64,000 bases of DNA from Ascaris suum. Its lineage: Eukaryota; Nematoda; Chromadorea; Rhabditida; Ascarididae. Position numbers and translations under genes: made by a program. Every line of letters begins with the position of its first letter. Within the stretch, counting starts at the first letter, position 1. Of this stretch, positions 50,601 to 62,202 are shown piece after piece. The stretch spans positions 6,929,260 to 6,993,259 of the forward strand of contig CM024178.1 of assembly GCA_013433145.1 (NCBI GenBank), given 5' to 3'. Below the pieces are notes generated by a model, which made no database searches, was not told the DNA's origin, and saw nothing but the letters and a program-made list of their open reading frames with translations.

Positions 50601-51352
50601 CATAGGAGAAAGCATTTGCGATTTTACTGAATCGCTTTCTTTGAAATAAGAAAAAAAGATGAAGCAGTCGGCCGGTCTGACGGTGCAGTCAGTTGAAATG
50701 CATGTCAGCCTCTCGGCAACGAATTCCCACTTGTTGTTTTCTTGTTTCAGTGAATGAAAACCCGTTGAATTGCAACGTTACTATATTTTTTGCATTTTGC
50801 ACGTTGTGGATAGTAACATTCACGGACTGGCCATGTTGCATTGTTTACATGTAGAGTATTGGGAGGTGGCTGTGCCGTGCTTACTCGGAGCGAGAGCAAT
50901 GATGCCAAATGCGGATCGTATGTTTTGGAGCTTATGAAGACTTCCAGAGGGGTCTTGCATGGAAGTGGAGTCTGTCGCTCACTAAATTTTTGGAAGTTTG
51001 GTTTAATTTGCTCGGATATTTCTAAAAAGCAGCAATGCCGTCACTGTTTTGAGTGTCCAGAGGAACAAGTATCGCGGTGTCACACTGACGTATTCGTCCT
51101 AGTTCCTGTTTATCGTCTATCACCAAGAAGAAGCCAAACGAAATCGCAGCTGTCTTATGTTCTCTCTGATGAAGTGAATGTTAGACTTTTTCCATTATTC
51201 TGTTGTCCTCCGTGCATTTATTATAAGATCCCGAGTCTGTTAACTCAACCAGACCACCCAGTCAGTACAGAGTTTCTGTATCCTTCACTAATCGCATGAA
51301 GTATTATGAGGTCTTCACTACATATTATGCTCCAAAGTGTCTCTTTTCTAGT

Positions 51353-51579
51353 CCAAAAATGCGTTTGCAGCTGCAGCCGATGGATATTTCGAGTTACCTC
51401 CAAAGCCGATGGAGTTAGATGAAAAAGTAAAACAAAAGTCGACGATAAGTGGAGAACAACAATTGAAAAACAGCAAGCGAAGTACGAAACATAAAAGCGA
51501 AAGCAATGTGAAGGATGGAAAAAGTTCAAGAAAAGGTTACTTCGAAACTTACATTATTTCAGATTGGAGCTTTAGGTGA
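51353..51579 (+). CDS. Orphan exon-like segment, gene unknown
   Basis: After a strong 3' splice site (TCTCTTTTCTAG) the frame starting at 51353 stays open for 75 codons to TGA at 51577. The translation looks real: ADGYFELPPKPMELDEKV followed by a Lys/Ser-rich tail. A possible donor (AAAG/GTTACT) lies at 51535. It lacks an ATG near the start, so it would be an internal or last exon. I could not find partner exons upstream. The rest of the gene may lie in 48-51 kb, with exons too short to recognise, or the segment may be a relic. Confidence 0.4.
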
Positions 51580-52812
51580 CATTATGAAGTTATATTGAAG
51601 GACTCGTGTAGTCGTAACGCCACTTGCGAGCGCATGCTTATGTCGCTTTTTGAATCGGATGGTTTCAGTGCATAAGCGAAAGAAGCCGTGACAAAAAACC
51701 TGAAAGGCGATAACATTTAACTCCTAACTTCATCTTGGGTAATTATCTCCCAGTCATAATTTGTTCGCGAAACTGGCATAGCCCGGGGACCTGTTTTTAT
51801 TTACGGATTAATGCAACCATAATCCACACAAGGGAAGTATTGTTTGGACCAGCCGGTTGATTCGGTAGGCAGGGATCGCAAAAAAGTGCATATCATACTT
51901 TCTTGCTTGAACAACGCTTCGCTCGTCCCAAATCTAGAGACTAATGGCAGATGAGGTCACTTCCAGTAAAAGCGATTTCCATTAGCTTTGATATCGTCGG
52001 CTGCGATGTAGTTTCGACCGCAAAAAGTCTGAGTGGATCAATGTAATTGCTGGAACATTTTGTTTAGGAGCTATCGCCGTTGTTAACCTCACTAGAAATA
52101 TCAGCGGTCGAAACTTGTGACTTGTTTTTAATGGATGATGAATTTCCCGCTTGTAATATTTCCGTGGCAAAGAACTCAACCAGTTGTATCAAAAGCATTC
52201 ATTTTGAAGTTGAAACACCACTTGTTAAGAAAAGATAAAGGAGTGAGACATATATTGCCAGATGCAGTTGGGAAGAAGCTAACAATAGGTTCGATATAAC
52301 TGGCAAGTGTTGTCCCTTGCAAGTTCATTCCATCCAAGGAGATGTGTGGGTGCTTTCTAGAATGTGCGTAATATTATCGAGGTGTGCAAGCAGAAATAAA
52401 ATGCCATCCGGATTAAGCGACCCAACGATACCATCAGTGGTTGATTGCAATATTTAGTTTAACCGGCAAAAGCCGGACGGATTAGCAGCACTCAATCACT
52501 GTTTTCAGCATTACCGAACTCAGTGGGCAAAATTTTCTAGAAACCATGAATGGCATCGTGGAGAACATATATGAAACGTATAAGCATTTATAAATACATC
52601 AGCGTTGCATTTATGGTTTTTTTTGGCGCGCACAACGAAACGACACAAACGTTTTGAAATAAATATAAATAAGTTGGGAGAGAATAAATACGGCACTATA
52701 GTGCATTTTTTGGAAACCTTTCCGACAATAGTGCAGTATATATGATTTCGAATTATATAATTACTATTAGGTTAAACGTATATGATTTTGAATCATTGGA
52801 GCAGGCTCCATT

Positions 52813-53088
52813 TTGATTCCATCCATTCGTTTAAAATTTTTTGCTACTCGATTCTCGGAAGTATTCCAGAATATCGTTCTCCGCAGCCGATTCGAACATC
52901 AATTTCATCTCCCCAAAAAAATGTTATCGCACAAGCAATGTCTTGCAAAAGCTCCGAATTTATGTTATGTGAACCTGGAATCTGCTTCCTGTTACTATCA
53001 ATATTGCCCACACCAACTACAACTACAATCTTATGAACAGCGGTTGAGCCATTTTGATTTCCACGCTCTTGCTGCTTTTGTTTATTGA
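52813..53088 (+). CDS. Hypothetical ORF, 91 codons
   Basis: Open frame with a plausible amino-acid mix (motifs PNLCYVNLESASCYYQYC and HFDFHALAAF) but ATT-initiated, so it would need an upstream exon. A second frame over the same bases is open for 84 codons. It ends about 230 bp upstream of the membrane smORF. No family was recognised. Confidence 0.2.
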   Translation: MIPSIRLKFFATRFSEVFQNIVLRSRFEHQFHLPKKMLSHKQCLAKAPNLCYVNLESASCYYQYCPHQLQLQSYEQRLSHFDFHALAAFVY

Positions 53089-53320
53089 ACCCTGAGATCG
53101 TTGATATTTATTCGTCCGGTTTGTTGTATAGTTTTTACAGCATTTCCAAATTCGACACATCAAAATGAATACTTTGCATGTTGTAGAATATTTTATCACC
53201 TAAGTCAAAATTTTTACGTTCCGCCTTGCAGCTTGATTTCATTGATGGTGTGATATATCTTCGATGTTGTTTCTGTGAAATAGCTCAGCAAATTTACTTT
53301 CAGGAACGAAGCAAGGAAAC

Positions 53321-53461
53321 ATGACAGGGTATCAATGTTGTGCATTAACGATGATCATCATGCTCGTGATATTAGGGATAGCAATGACCGCATTGCTGGG
53401 TGCTGTGGCATTGAGCGATTGCTTTGGTGTCGAACAATGTCCTATTATCTCACTAATATGA
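53321..53461 (+). CDS. 46-residue single-pass membrane micropeptide
   Basis: A short ATG-to-TGA frame follows a good 3' splice site (TTTACTTTCAG ending at 53303) with a 17-nt leader, as expected for a trans-spliced mRNA. The peptide opens MTGYQCCALTMI. Residues about 8-31 form one hydrophobic helix (IIMLVILGIAMTALLGAVAL), followed by a Cys-containing tail (SDCFGVEQCPIISLI). The TGA overlaps an AATAAA polyadenylation-like signal (53461-53466), which may be coincidence. Family unknown. The longer overlapping frames (53335-53610 plus, 53598-53332 minus) lack such a context. Confidence is moderate, because small frames like this arise by chance. Confidence 0.45.
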   Translation: MTGYQCCALTMIIMLVILGIAMTALLGAVALSDCFGVEQCPIISLI

Positions 53462-54247
53462 ATAAATTGCTTTTTGTTCTTGTCGATTCTCAAGCAGAAC
53501 GCCAAGGTGTGCTTCGGTTTGTGTCGAAGATGAGTCTGCGAATTGGAATTATACTTCATTGGTATAGAGTATACCAGAAAATCTATTACAGCTATCATTT
53601 TTTGTGTTGAGAACCTCTGAAGGCTCGCTGCATTATTTTAAGGCTATCTAAATTCGGGCACTCACACTTTTCGTGGAAAACCGCAGCAAAAGTAAATTGT
53701 GGCCTGGAATCATTCCAAGAAGAATATCCGGTGGAGATTATATGGCTCAGTATGGTCCCCATTAATCAACGAGCAAAAACTGCTGTATGATGACATCTAA
53801 ACATGTCTTGGTTTATGTTGTCTGTTTACAGGATCAGCAAAATTGATAGTGCTATTCAAAAAAGCTTCATAAAATAAATAACCCGGTATTATTTCATACG
53901 CGCTGATTTTTCCTTTATTGAACTCTACCTGTATGTGTATGGTGAGCAGTTCGTATAGAATCCTTTTCGCTCATATGCACGCAGTTGCAACATTCGATTG
54001 GTCGGCCAAATGAGTCGAATGCTGCTCAATTGAAACAGTAACAGATATGTAAATTTGTTTAGTTACCGAGCATAATCCTCGACTCCAAGCTTTTGCACCT
54101 ACCATCAAAAGCACTGACTTAGTGCCATTTTGAATGTGCTATCGCGTTTCTTGCATAAAATAGTTTAATGATAAGGATGAAAAATTTGCATCGAACATAC
54201 GGAGCACTTCAGCTATTCCTTCCTCGAAATGTTTATTTGTATTTCTA
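53462..54247. other. Intergenic upstream of gene A
   Basis: AT-rich, with no recognised exon. A CACTTCAG site ending at 54212 could receive the spliced leader for gene A, 35 nt before its ATG. Confidence 0.4.
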
Positions 54248-56562
54248 ATGACGACGCCGAATGGTCCGACTAACGGCCCGGAAGTGGGCACTACTCCTGG
54301 CCGTGTTGTAGAGGCGGATTTGCCTCCATCGTCGCCTTGGCATAAGGCAACTTGGGGTAATGGAGTTTTAGCTATAAATTGTTTGAGTTGCACGAATGTT
54401 GACTTTTTCGTTTTTCTAACGTATTCCTAGGGATGTTCTCCTTAACGTTGAAAGAAAAGTGCATTTGGAGGAACGGCATTTCTTTTATATTGGTTTCTGA
54501 ATTTCGATTTTTAGCATTTCAGTTTTTGTATATAAAATCCGATTGAATATTTCAGTTTTCATAAATTCGTCAACAGGTCACTCATTGTTCGTTGACTTGC
54601 GTCCCGAGATAGGCTTAGAATATGCAAAACGCGTAGACGTGTTCAACACGCGCGCACATACACAGGTAGATAATTATGCACACGAAAGCATAAATTTGCA
54701 TAGACGATTTTACAGGTAATTGGGAATTTCTGCCTCTAATTGACTTTGGAGTGACACTCCTGAAGAGGTTACCTTCGAAGAAACTGAATACCACTTATAT
54801 TTCCGCGGATGAGTTGGTGAGTTCGATTTCTTCGTTGTGATAAGAATATTGTCTCTAATTGCTAACATCCGAACTCTTCCATTCCCTGCCACCATCCATT
54901 CTCCGCTCCCATCTTATTCGTCACCACTCCTAAGATAAAAGAATTGTGGAAGACTAATTTTTATAGAACTTTCATGTTGAATTAACTAACGGTTTGACGA
55001 AAAGAAATGATACCGTTGCTTTACTGCATAAGGGCTGGTAACACACCTTTGTAATTGTTCACAGTTCAGCTGGTGCCCCCAGGGGCAGATATCCGTATTG
55101 CTGTCATTCGACTGCCTGATTACTCATGGTGTAAAGGAATGTATGAATTTTTCAATTAACGATGAAAGATGGAATGGGAGGAATGGACGTTTTTTCCTCT
55201 TCTTTGCTCATAACTTTCGCTCGTTGTGTTTAATAAAGGTCAGCCGTTTTCCTTTGCCATGGAGATGCTTTTATTAGGATGCAAATTTCGGAGGTCTGAA
55301 GCGAACGAAGATCAATTTCAGGAGAAATGTCGCTATACGTCTGAACGAAGCAACATTTCGTTATGCCCACTGCAGATACTACGTGGCTTTGGTGCACTTC
55401 ATTTATTGGCCAGTGGAAAAACTGAGAAGGCAATTTCCGACATTATTACTCAAGGTACGGCTTTAGATGAATGCTTAAACACGGCAATATTATCAGCTAA
55501 CAGTTGATAAGAACATTAAGCTGTATAGTCTTGACGTTGGTAAACGATAAAACTACTTAGTACTGTCCTGATTTTCGGCGAGTTTTTGGTGGAGGACGGA
55601 AAAGCGAAAATGTTACCGTGACCAAGAGCGTGTTCGTGTTCTTCGGTTGCGTGACAGGGAAAGGAAGAGAGGAAACACGAAAGAAATGGAAGTCGTAGCA
55701 TTGATCCTTACATGGTTAGGACTATTTCCGTAACTGCCCACCAGGAAAGGGTCTCCTGTGTTCGTAACAGCCGCGTATTTGCATCACTGAAACATGTGCG
55801 CAGGAATGTTTACGACAAAATGCGCATAATCGGGCATTTCTTGAAGGAGGTGGTATGGAGGATGTGCCGAAATGCTTGGCGCACAGATATGGTTTTCACT
55901 AATAGCCTCGATGGCGCTGAACTGTTTGGCTGACCGTGATTGTTTGGCTGTTCTTAGCAAGAGTCGTTTGATCGTTTTTTGACTATTATTACATGAATGG
56001 TACTATGTTACCGTTTATTCATAGTAATAAGATGACGTCATTTCCTGCTTACCTGCGGCGATATTTTGGCACTCTTTTTGCAGTTCTGTTGAAGTAAATT
56101 TGTTGTGAGCAAGAGCTTCAATGGTAAATGCCCCGGTTCAAGTGCCTCATGTTTCAAGTGCCCGATGATGAGAGTGCGCTTGTGCAAATGTACCTCGGTT
56201 GAGAGCACAAAAAACCTTCCTTTTGCAAACAGGAAATATGCAGAATTTACAGTGCGACTCTCCTTCGAACGCTGCTCAGTGGTGTATCTTTTCATGTCCT
56301 GAGCTGCACTCCCGCTTCGAGTATGGTTTTATCATGCCTTCTCCTCGCCCATCCTAGTCCTGCCGCATTTTCTTTACGTAGTCCAGCCAGATTTCTGCTG
56401 CAGCTAGCAGGTTCGCCAACTTTTCAACCACAGCTAACGGGCGGAGGAGAGGCAAGGCTCTTAAATGCTATCACAATTTCGAAAAAGTTGGCCGTGGATG
56501 ATCCCCATGGGATTCCAGAGAATTATCACCGATTCCTACAGGAATATGGAAGAGCTGGATAA
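54248..56562 (+). CDS. Gene A: unrecognised 212-residue protein, five exons
   Basis: Exons 54248-54356, 54716-54816, 55070-55130, 55239-55454 and 56411-56562 sum to 639 nt with all phases matching (1, 0, 1, 1) and end at TAA. The N-terminus is Pro/Gly/Thr-rich and looks disordered (MTTPNGPTNGPEVG). It is followed by WGNWEFLPLIDFGVTLLKRL, a beta-like PPGADIRIAVIRLPDYSWC, FSFAMEMLLLGCKFRR, a helical LQILRGFGALHLLASGKTEK, and the C-terminal DDPHGIPENYHRFLQEYG. I see no signal peptide or clear membrane helix. The intron junctions and a compositionally coherent product argue that it is real. I do not recognise the family. The gene lies 728 bp upstream of gene B on the same strand. Confidence 0.75.
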
Positions 56563-57289
56563 CGGCGGTCGGGTTTTTGAATTCTTATACATAAAACGTG
56601 AGCTACATTCATTCGTTCAAGCAATTTAGGTGGTTTTTAGCGGTCGGGGTTTTTTCTTTTTAAGGCAGAGGGCCAATTCTCAAATCGAAATGCCAAAATT
56701 GCTACCGTCGTCCTATAATATTAATAAAATATCCTCCATTTTGTGTCACAACCCGCCCTCTTTTCTTCCATCTATTCCTTCTCCTCCCCGTTGTTTACCA
56801 ATACTTGCGTTCATTCCAAAGCGTTGAGTAAGCTGGTGGCTGTAGCAGTTATTGAGGAATGCCATTAGAGAGTGCCACTCATAGTGAGATGAATGTTACT
56901 ACCGAACATAACTTCACCTGATTTCTTCCCAGGTAACGTTCATCTGATTTCCCAGCAAGTAATACTGAATAACATTTCATAATGGCAATGTTATTCGGTA
57001 ATACCATTGCTGTAATCACGTGGGTGGACAGGTGAGAAAGCAATGAGCAAATAACTGAAAGTTTTTGATTCAAGGCGAAAGGAATCAGGTTATGAAAAGA
57101 TTTTCAGAACTGATATGAGATCCTATAAAATTGTACAAAATTAGCTAATTTCTTCACTTACAAGATTTATTCAGGAACTCCCCAGGTGATGTCTTCTTTT
57201 GAGGATGCGATTATGTGCCTGATGAGCTGTTGATATCCCTCATACACTGAACTCTTTCAGCGCTAAGTGGTTTCATAATAAAGAAGCGT

Positions 57290-60200
57290 ATGGACATCCA
57301 GCAAGAGCTAGCTGATCTCTACAATACATTCTTTGGTTCGCTTGCTTCTGCAGTGATCCGAATTTATTTCGAGGATAGCCATATTATTCCATATAATGAA
57401 GCACTGCTAAAAATGATTGACGAACGCTATTTGGAAAAGGTTTCCTTCAACTTTTTTTGAAGAACAATACTGTTGAAAATGAAAAAAATTTGTAGTAATG
57501 GTCGCTTCATATGCGGCAAATGGTCCTGAGAAGTCACACCGCAAAGACGGTTGGGCGGGGGAGAAGGGGGTTGTTAGAGAGAGCTGCTGCCATAAGGTTT
57601 CGTGAACTATCCTGTATCCTCAGATCTCTTACTGCTTGTCTAAATGCAAGTAAAAACGATTCGTCGTCATCGCCGTTCTTTGTCTTGCATTGTGGAGCAC
57701 AGCCCGTTGTATAGTACAACCTACAACGTTCTTTGAACGAAATAAAACGGATTATGTGCGTATTTGGTTGCTTTTTTTTAAATTGTGACACATCATTACT
57801 TAGTAATTCGCATGCACATAGGAGAATTCCCATTGGTGCAACACTTGATCATCAACTAGAAATGTGTTACTAATGACTGCTTGTTGTCAAACTCTCGCAA
57901 ACTAGTCGACCTTACGGCAATCTGCAAGTAATAAATTGATCATATTACTTCTAAGCGAAGCTAGACGAGCGCTCTCCCATTCAATCTGTAATTGACAATT
58001 TATCACAATTTGTTCTCATTTAAAATATAATTATGCTTTTATGACTATGGTCGGCATATTAGGAGGAAGGGAAGAGCGTTGCAAAGGAAGCAGTGAAAAG
58101 AGAAGGTGGATATTTCATTTTGGAAGTAGTAAGTCCCACTCACTGTCATCCGATCTCCGACATGGAGGATGGGAGGTATTGCTTTGGCTGTGAAAGGGGT
58201 TAACTTCATAGAGGGATTGATCTTTTGCTTTAAAAAGGAAGAAAAAATTAAGAGGAAGAGAAACTATCATAGTAACGCCTATGAACATTGTCGTCCTTTT
58301 GATAAAAAGACGTTACATTATTATTAATTTTGTGGATTTAAAGAAAAAAGAACAGAAGACCGACTCCGATGAAGAAGTCGAGAAAAAAAGAGTGATAAAT
58401 GCCGTTTGTTTTGCGACGAATCCAGATGGGAATACGACCGTTGCTTTGATGGAAAACGACTTGATGGTTCGCTTCCGACTTTTTTCTTTTCCATCAGTGA
58501 GAGCAAATTTCTTCGCTTATATTTCACGTCGGGGAGTTATGGACTTGTCGGAGGTTCTTGCGTGGGTAGGGAATGGGTTCTTGACCTTTGTGGCATAGTT
58601 AAATGAGATGATTGAGGTTTTAGAAAGGGATGGTAACTTTGCTAGTAAACATTACATTCAAGTGGGAAATGCAAAAATTCTAGATTCTTACATCGTAAAA
58701 TGTCCTCAAGGTTTTTATGAAAAGCCTTCTGAAACTGAAGTCTCGGGAATATTTCTCCCAATTATGCTTATTGGGAATTATATGTTAAAGTACGCAGATT
58801 CTTCAATGTTAGCCCACTTCAATGCGCACCATGCAGAACACAGTCGAAGTGGTTTGCATGTTTTGTTTACCATCAATATACATAATTGAAATGAATCGAA
58901 GAGAGAAGTTTTCAGAGGGCAACAAAAGGAAAGATCAAATATGCGATTCGTCATGATCTAGCACCTAATTGGCGTACTCGTCTTATCCTTATAACAGCAT
59001 TTGATGGAACATTTTATTGGCATCCACCTGCTCCTGTCGAAGTCAAACTTGCCAATTTCTATGAAAGTTATACTAGAAATGCTCAATTCCGCTCTGTGGT
59101 AAGTAAATGTTTTTTCATCGCTTATTTTTAGATATAACGAGGGGAAACCATTTTCTCTTGTGGATTTGTTAGCAATTGAAGAATATTAGCGCTATAATTG
59201 TGGATTCGCTCGGATAGAAGAACTTCAACTCGCAAACACATTCAAAGTGGAGTTTTGATTAAGTATTAAATATAGAAATTAATTTTCCACTTGAGCTGCA
59301 AATTAACGATTATTCGTTTGTGCATTATTAAAAATGAAATAAGCGATGGAAATTAGAAGTGCTATTCTGCTAGAAGAAAATTACCACTAAATTATAGGTG
59401 AACGCTTATTTATGTAATGGATTTTTTCGAACGTGTTTAACAAATCGAGGCGTTCGTGTGGTGGAACTTATTTCCGAAGATCCTCTGCTAAAAATGTTGG
59501 TTCTTTGAGAAGAATTCTTTTTTTTTTTTGGAAGTTTTAATATTTTGTTTCTTTAATTTATTAATTACCATCCATACAAAAATTTTCTCTTGTTTAGAAA
59601 ATTTTTCTTTTTATTTTGCGAAAAATATTGAAATTTCCAAATTTTTGAAAATTCATCGAATGAAATGAATTTATTTCATTTTTTGTTTTTGGCAAATATT
59701 TATTATATGAATTGGCAAACTTTTTTTAAAGGTATATTTTCCAACCAACGAAACATGAATTTTCCAAAGAATTTATGAAAGAGATCAATAGTGAATACGT
59801 ACAACATTGTATCGATGAGCTTCCAAAGGACGTCGAAGAACATAAAGTTGGCGATTTTTTTTTCCCCATAGTGATCTCAATCACTTTTTGAGCGAATTTT
59901 TTTCTTCTCTCGAAATTAACGAATCGTTGAAAATTAGAAAGGTCTGTTATTGGGGCACATAAGGAGAAGAAATCAATGGAGATGCTTTACTATTCCACTA
60001 AGAAGTTTAATAAGGCTTAATGGGAGAAGGTTATTACAGAGTATGGGACCACTTTTCATCTCAAATATATTATTCATGCACTTCAGGTGTGTTCTAGAAT
60101 GTGTAAATAATTACAATGAATTTAGAATTTGAAGTTGTTCAGGTATAAGTATAGCACAGCTGGCATAACATAGCACAGGTACATGCCTAGCTGGAGTGTT

Positions 60201-60580
60201 GTATGTGCAAAATAAGCGTACAATCAGATCGATATGTAGTATTTCAAAAGTGGAATTGCATTGTTACACCGTCGTAATTGCTATTACTCTTAGCGAGCGT
60301 TTATTATCAGGGCAATAAGGCAAACCATTATCACCGTTAGCTGATCGTGATTCTCTTGCAGTTGCTGGTACCACAGTTCACGATCGTTTCACCGCTCAGT
60401 CTTCGACCAGCATTCGATAAGCCAACCGCGTTATTCCATCGACCATCTCCATTTCCACGAGCGTGGCGTATTTTCTCTGCACAAAAGGCCGAATTTTCAA
60501 AGATCATCGGTGAACCAAAGTATTTCGGTGCAACATATACATTTCCACTATGGGATCATTATCATAAAACAAAATTCTCG
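57290..60580 (+). CDS. Gene B: unrecognised conserved-looking protein, at least five exons
   Basis: A TCTTTCAG site ends at 57260, 29 nt before the ATG, fitting trans-splicing. Exons 57290-57439, 58344-58466, 58916-59098, 59732-59846 and 60362-60580 are in phase 0. Blocks: MDIQQELADLYNTFFGSLAS and YNEALLKMIDERYLEK (helical); an acidic-basic linker (EQKTDSDEEVEKK); CFATNPDGNTTVALMEND; KIKYAIRHDLAPNWRTRLIL; AFDGTFYWHPPAPVEVKLAN; FSKEFMKEINSEYVQ; VPQFTIVSPLSLRPAFDKP; and a WRIFSAQ...FPLWDHYHKTKF end. Exon 4 carries one extra base: a TGA falls after the NET codons, and the +1 frame then continues cleanly. No stop follows the last exon, so the gene continues, possibly into gene C. Function unknown. 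Confidence 0.7.
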
Positions 60581-62202
60581 GTACGTTGATTCGACCGACA
60601 ATACTGTATGACGCACAAAAGCTAGTGGTCAATGTGTGGTCATTGGGAAAAGAATGTGGACATTCCTTTTTTAATCTAAAATCGCCATTCTATCCAGAAG
60701 ACTTGAACTTCATGTCTTCGATGTCGCGTTATGATACCAGAGAACTTCAATCAATAAAAAATAGGCTAAATATCAGAGGTGAAAAATTATTCCAAATTGC
60801 AATAGTATATACGTCTAGGTGAATGTGATGAATTCATAGCGTAGCATTAGCGTGATACTATCGATGAAGTCCGTTACTTGTAAATACTTTCTACCGAATG
60901 GGACTTTGAGGCACTTATAAATTGGCTATGAAACATTTTGGTCGTCTGAGAGAAAATGAAAGCAGTATTGAGCATGAGACTTTTGTTATTATTTTTGATT
61001 TTCACAAATAGGTGTAGAGAACTTTAGACTGAACAAGAATTAAGCCTAGTTCTTTTTCTTTTCTTCCAAATCAAAATGGGAATATTTGGAAGTTTTTGGG
61101 CTCGAATTATTAAACTTCTCAAATGTTCGCTAATTTAAGTTGCGAGTTGGGCAACCAGGAAAGGAAGTTCCACAAGTGGAAAAGAGTCTACATCATAAGA
61201 ATCAAATCGACGATAAAAGTTCGTTCTACTTTTTTATAACAATGAACTTTATTAGCTATAATAATTTGTTAATGTATATTCAAATAATTCAGTACAGAGA
61301 TGCCCCCACAGGGTAATGCAATATCACTAGTGCAAATGCGGATATTATCGCGAAAGATGAGCGGTATCGTGTATTTGCGTGTCCACACGTGTAGATACAA
61401 TATGCTAAGTAATCTTGAAGGTTGCTTTTTTATCAGCCACATGAGGCTTAGGCATCGATATTTTGTCTATGCTTTATCCCTTTCACCACAAAGGTACCTG
61501 GTGGTATCCGAATTTCACTAGTATCCATTATTCATTACTTGTGCGACACTTTCACTGCGTTGCGATGGTCGGTTGGGGTTTATATGGGTTATAGCATTTG
61601 TTCGAATTTATTTTCTGCTATGGTTTTTATTTGTTGGGATGATAAGTTTTGTGCCGTTATAGTGGAGGAATTGAGCAAATGAAAGAATTTCAACTAAAAG
61701 TTATGCACGTAGTTGTGCGGCTTGTTGCTCATCTAATCGCTATGAAAGGAATTGACCCTCGCAAGCTTCACTCCATAGGAATAGAAAATGTGTCGGTTTG
61801 AAATATCCACTTGAATTTTGATAATTTCGAAATACTATAAATCGGTGCAGTTCTCGATGGAGTCATGTTATGAAGAGAACATATTTTTCAATTGTTACGA
61901 CAAAATTTATAAAAGAAAAGATTAAAATTCATCACCAAATTCTTCACTTATATATTTTAAAAGGATAAGAACGTGTAAACTTGTGACTTCATCTGTTCTT
62001 GATTTATGCTATGTGCAAGAAATATGAACTCTCCAGATGTTCATTATTTGTGAAAGAAAAGAATGCCGCAAAGAGGAGATGGGGAAGGCGAATGGAAAGA
62101 AGGAAAGAAGAGAGGGAGTTTTATGTAACGAGATCCAAATCGAAGAATAGGAATTATTTTGCTATATTCTACTATACTGAAGCGTCTCTTTTTTATTTCT
62201 AG
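60581..62202. other. Gap between gene B and gene C exons
   Basis: If B and C are one gene, an exon of length 3n+1 should lie here. Candidate open segments are 61299-61492 (ends AAAG/GTACCT) and 61667-61791 (motif VVRLVAHLIAMKGIDPRKLH), but neither has both a good acceptor and the required phase. Left unassigned. Confidence 0.4.

Larger units (their letters stand above)
47289..53285. other. Long stretch without a recognised complete gene
   Basis: One isolated exon-like segment (51353-51535) and a minus-strand frame (47654-47418) are listed separately. A tandem ATCTAAACGCACC pair lies near 49894-49923 and a C13 run near 50254-50267. Otherwise only unsupported short frames. Confidence 0.45.

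Noticed and set aside
50841..51299. 152-codon frame, the longest in the 47-53 kb gap
   Set aside because: It starts at TTG, has no recognisable motif and mixed composition, and no splice signals support it.
54569..54657. Possible gene A exon opening GHSLFVDLRPEIGL
   Set aside because: It has an acceptor and an open frame, but ends in phase 0 and forces a stop in the next exon. Skipping it gives perfect phases.
58608..58889. 93-codon ORF within gene B intron
   Set aside because: Exons on both sides join in phase 0 without it, and it has no convincing acceptor or donor.
61667..61800. Helical open segment VVRLVAHLIAMKGIDPRK as a B/C linking exon
   Set aside because: It lacks a good acceptor, and its donors do not give the phase needed at 62203.
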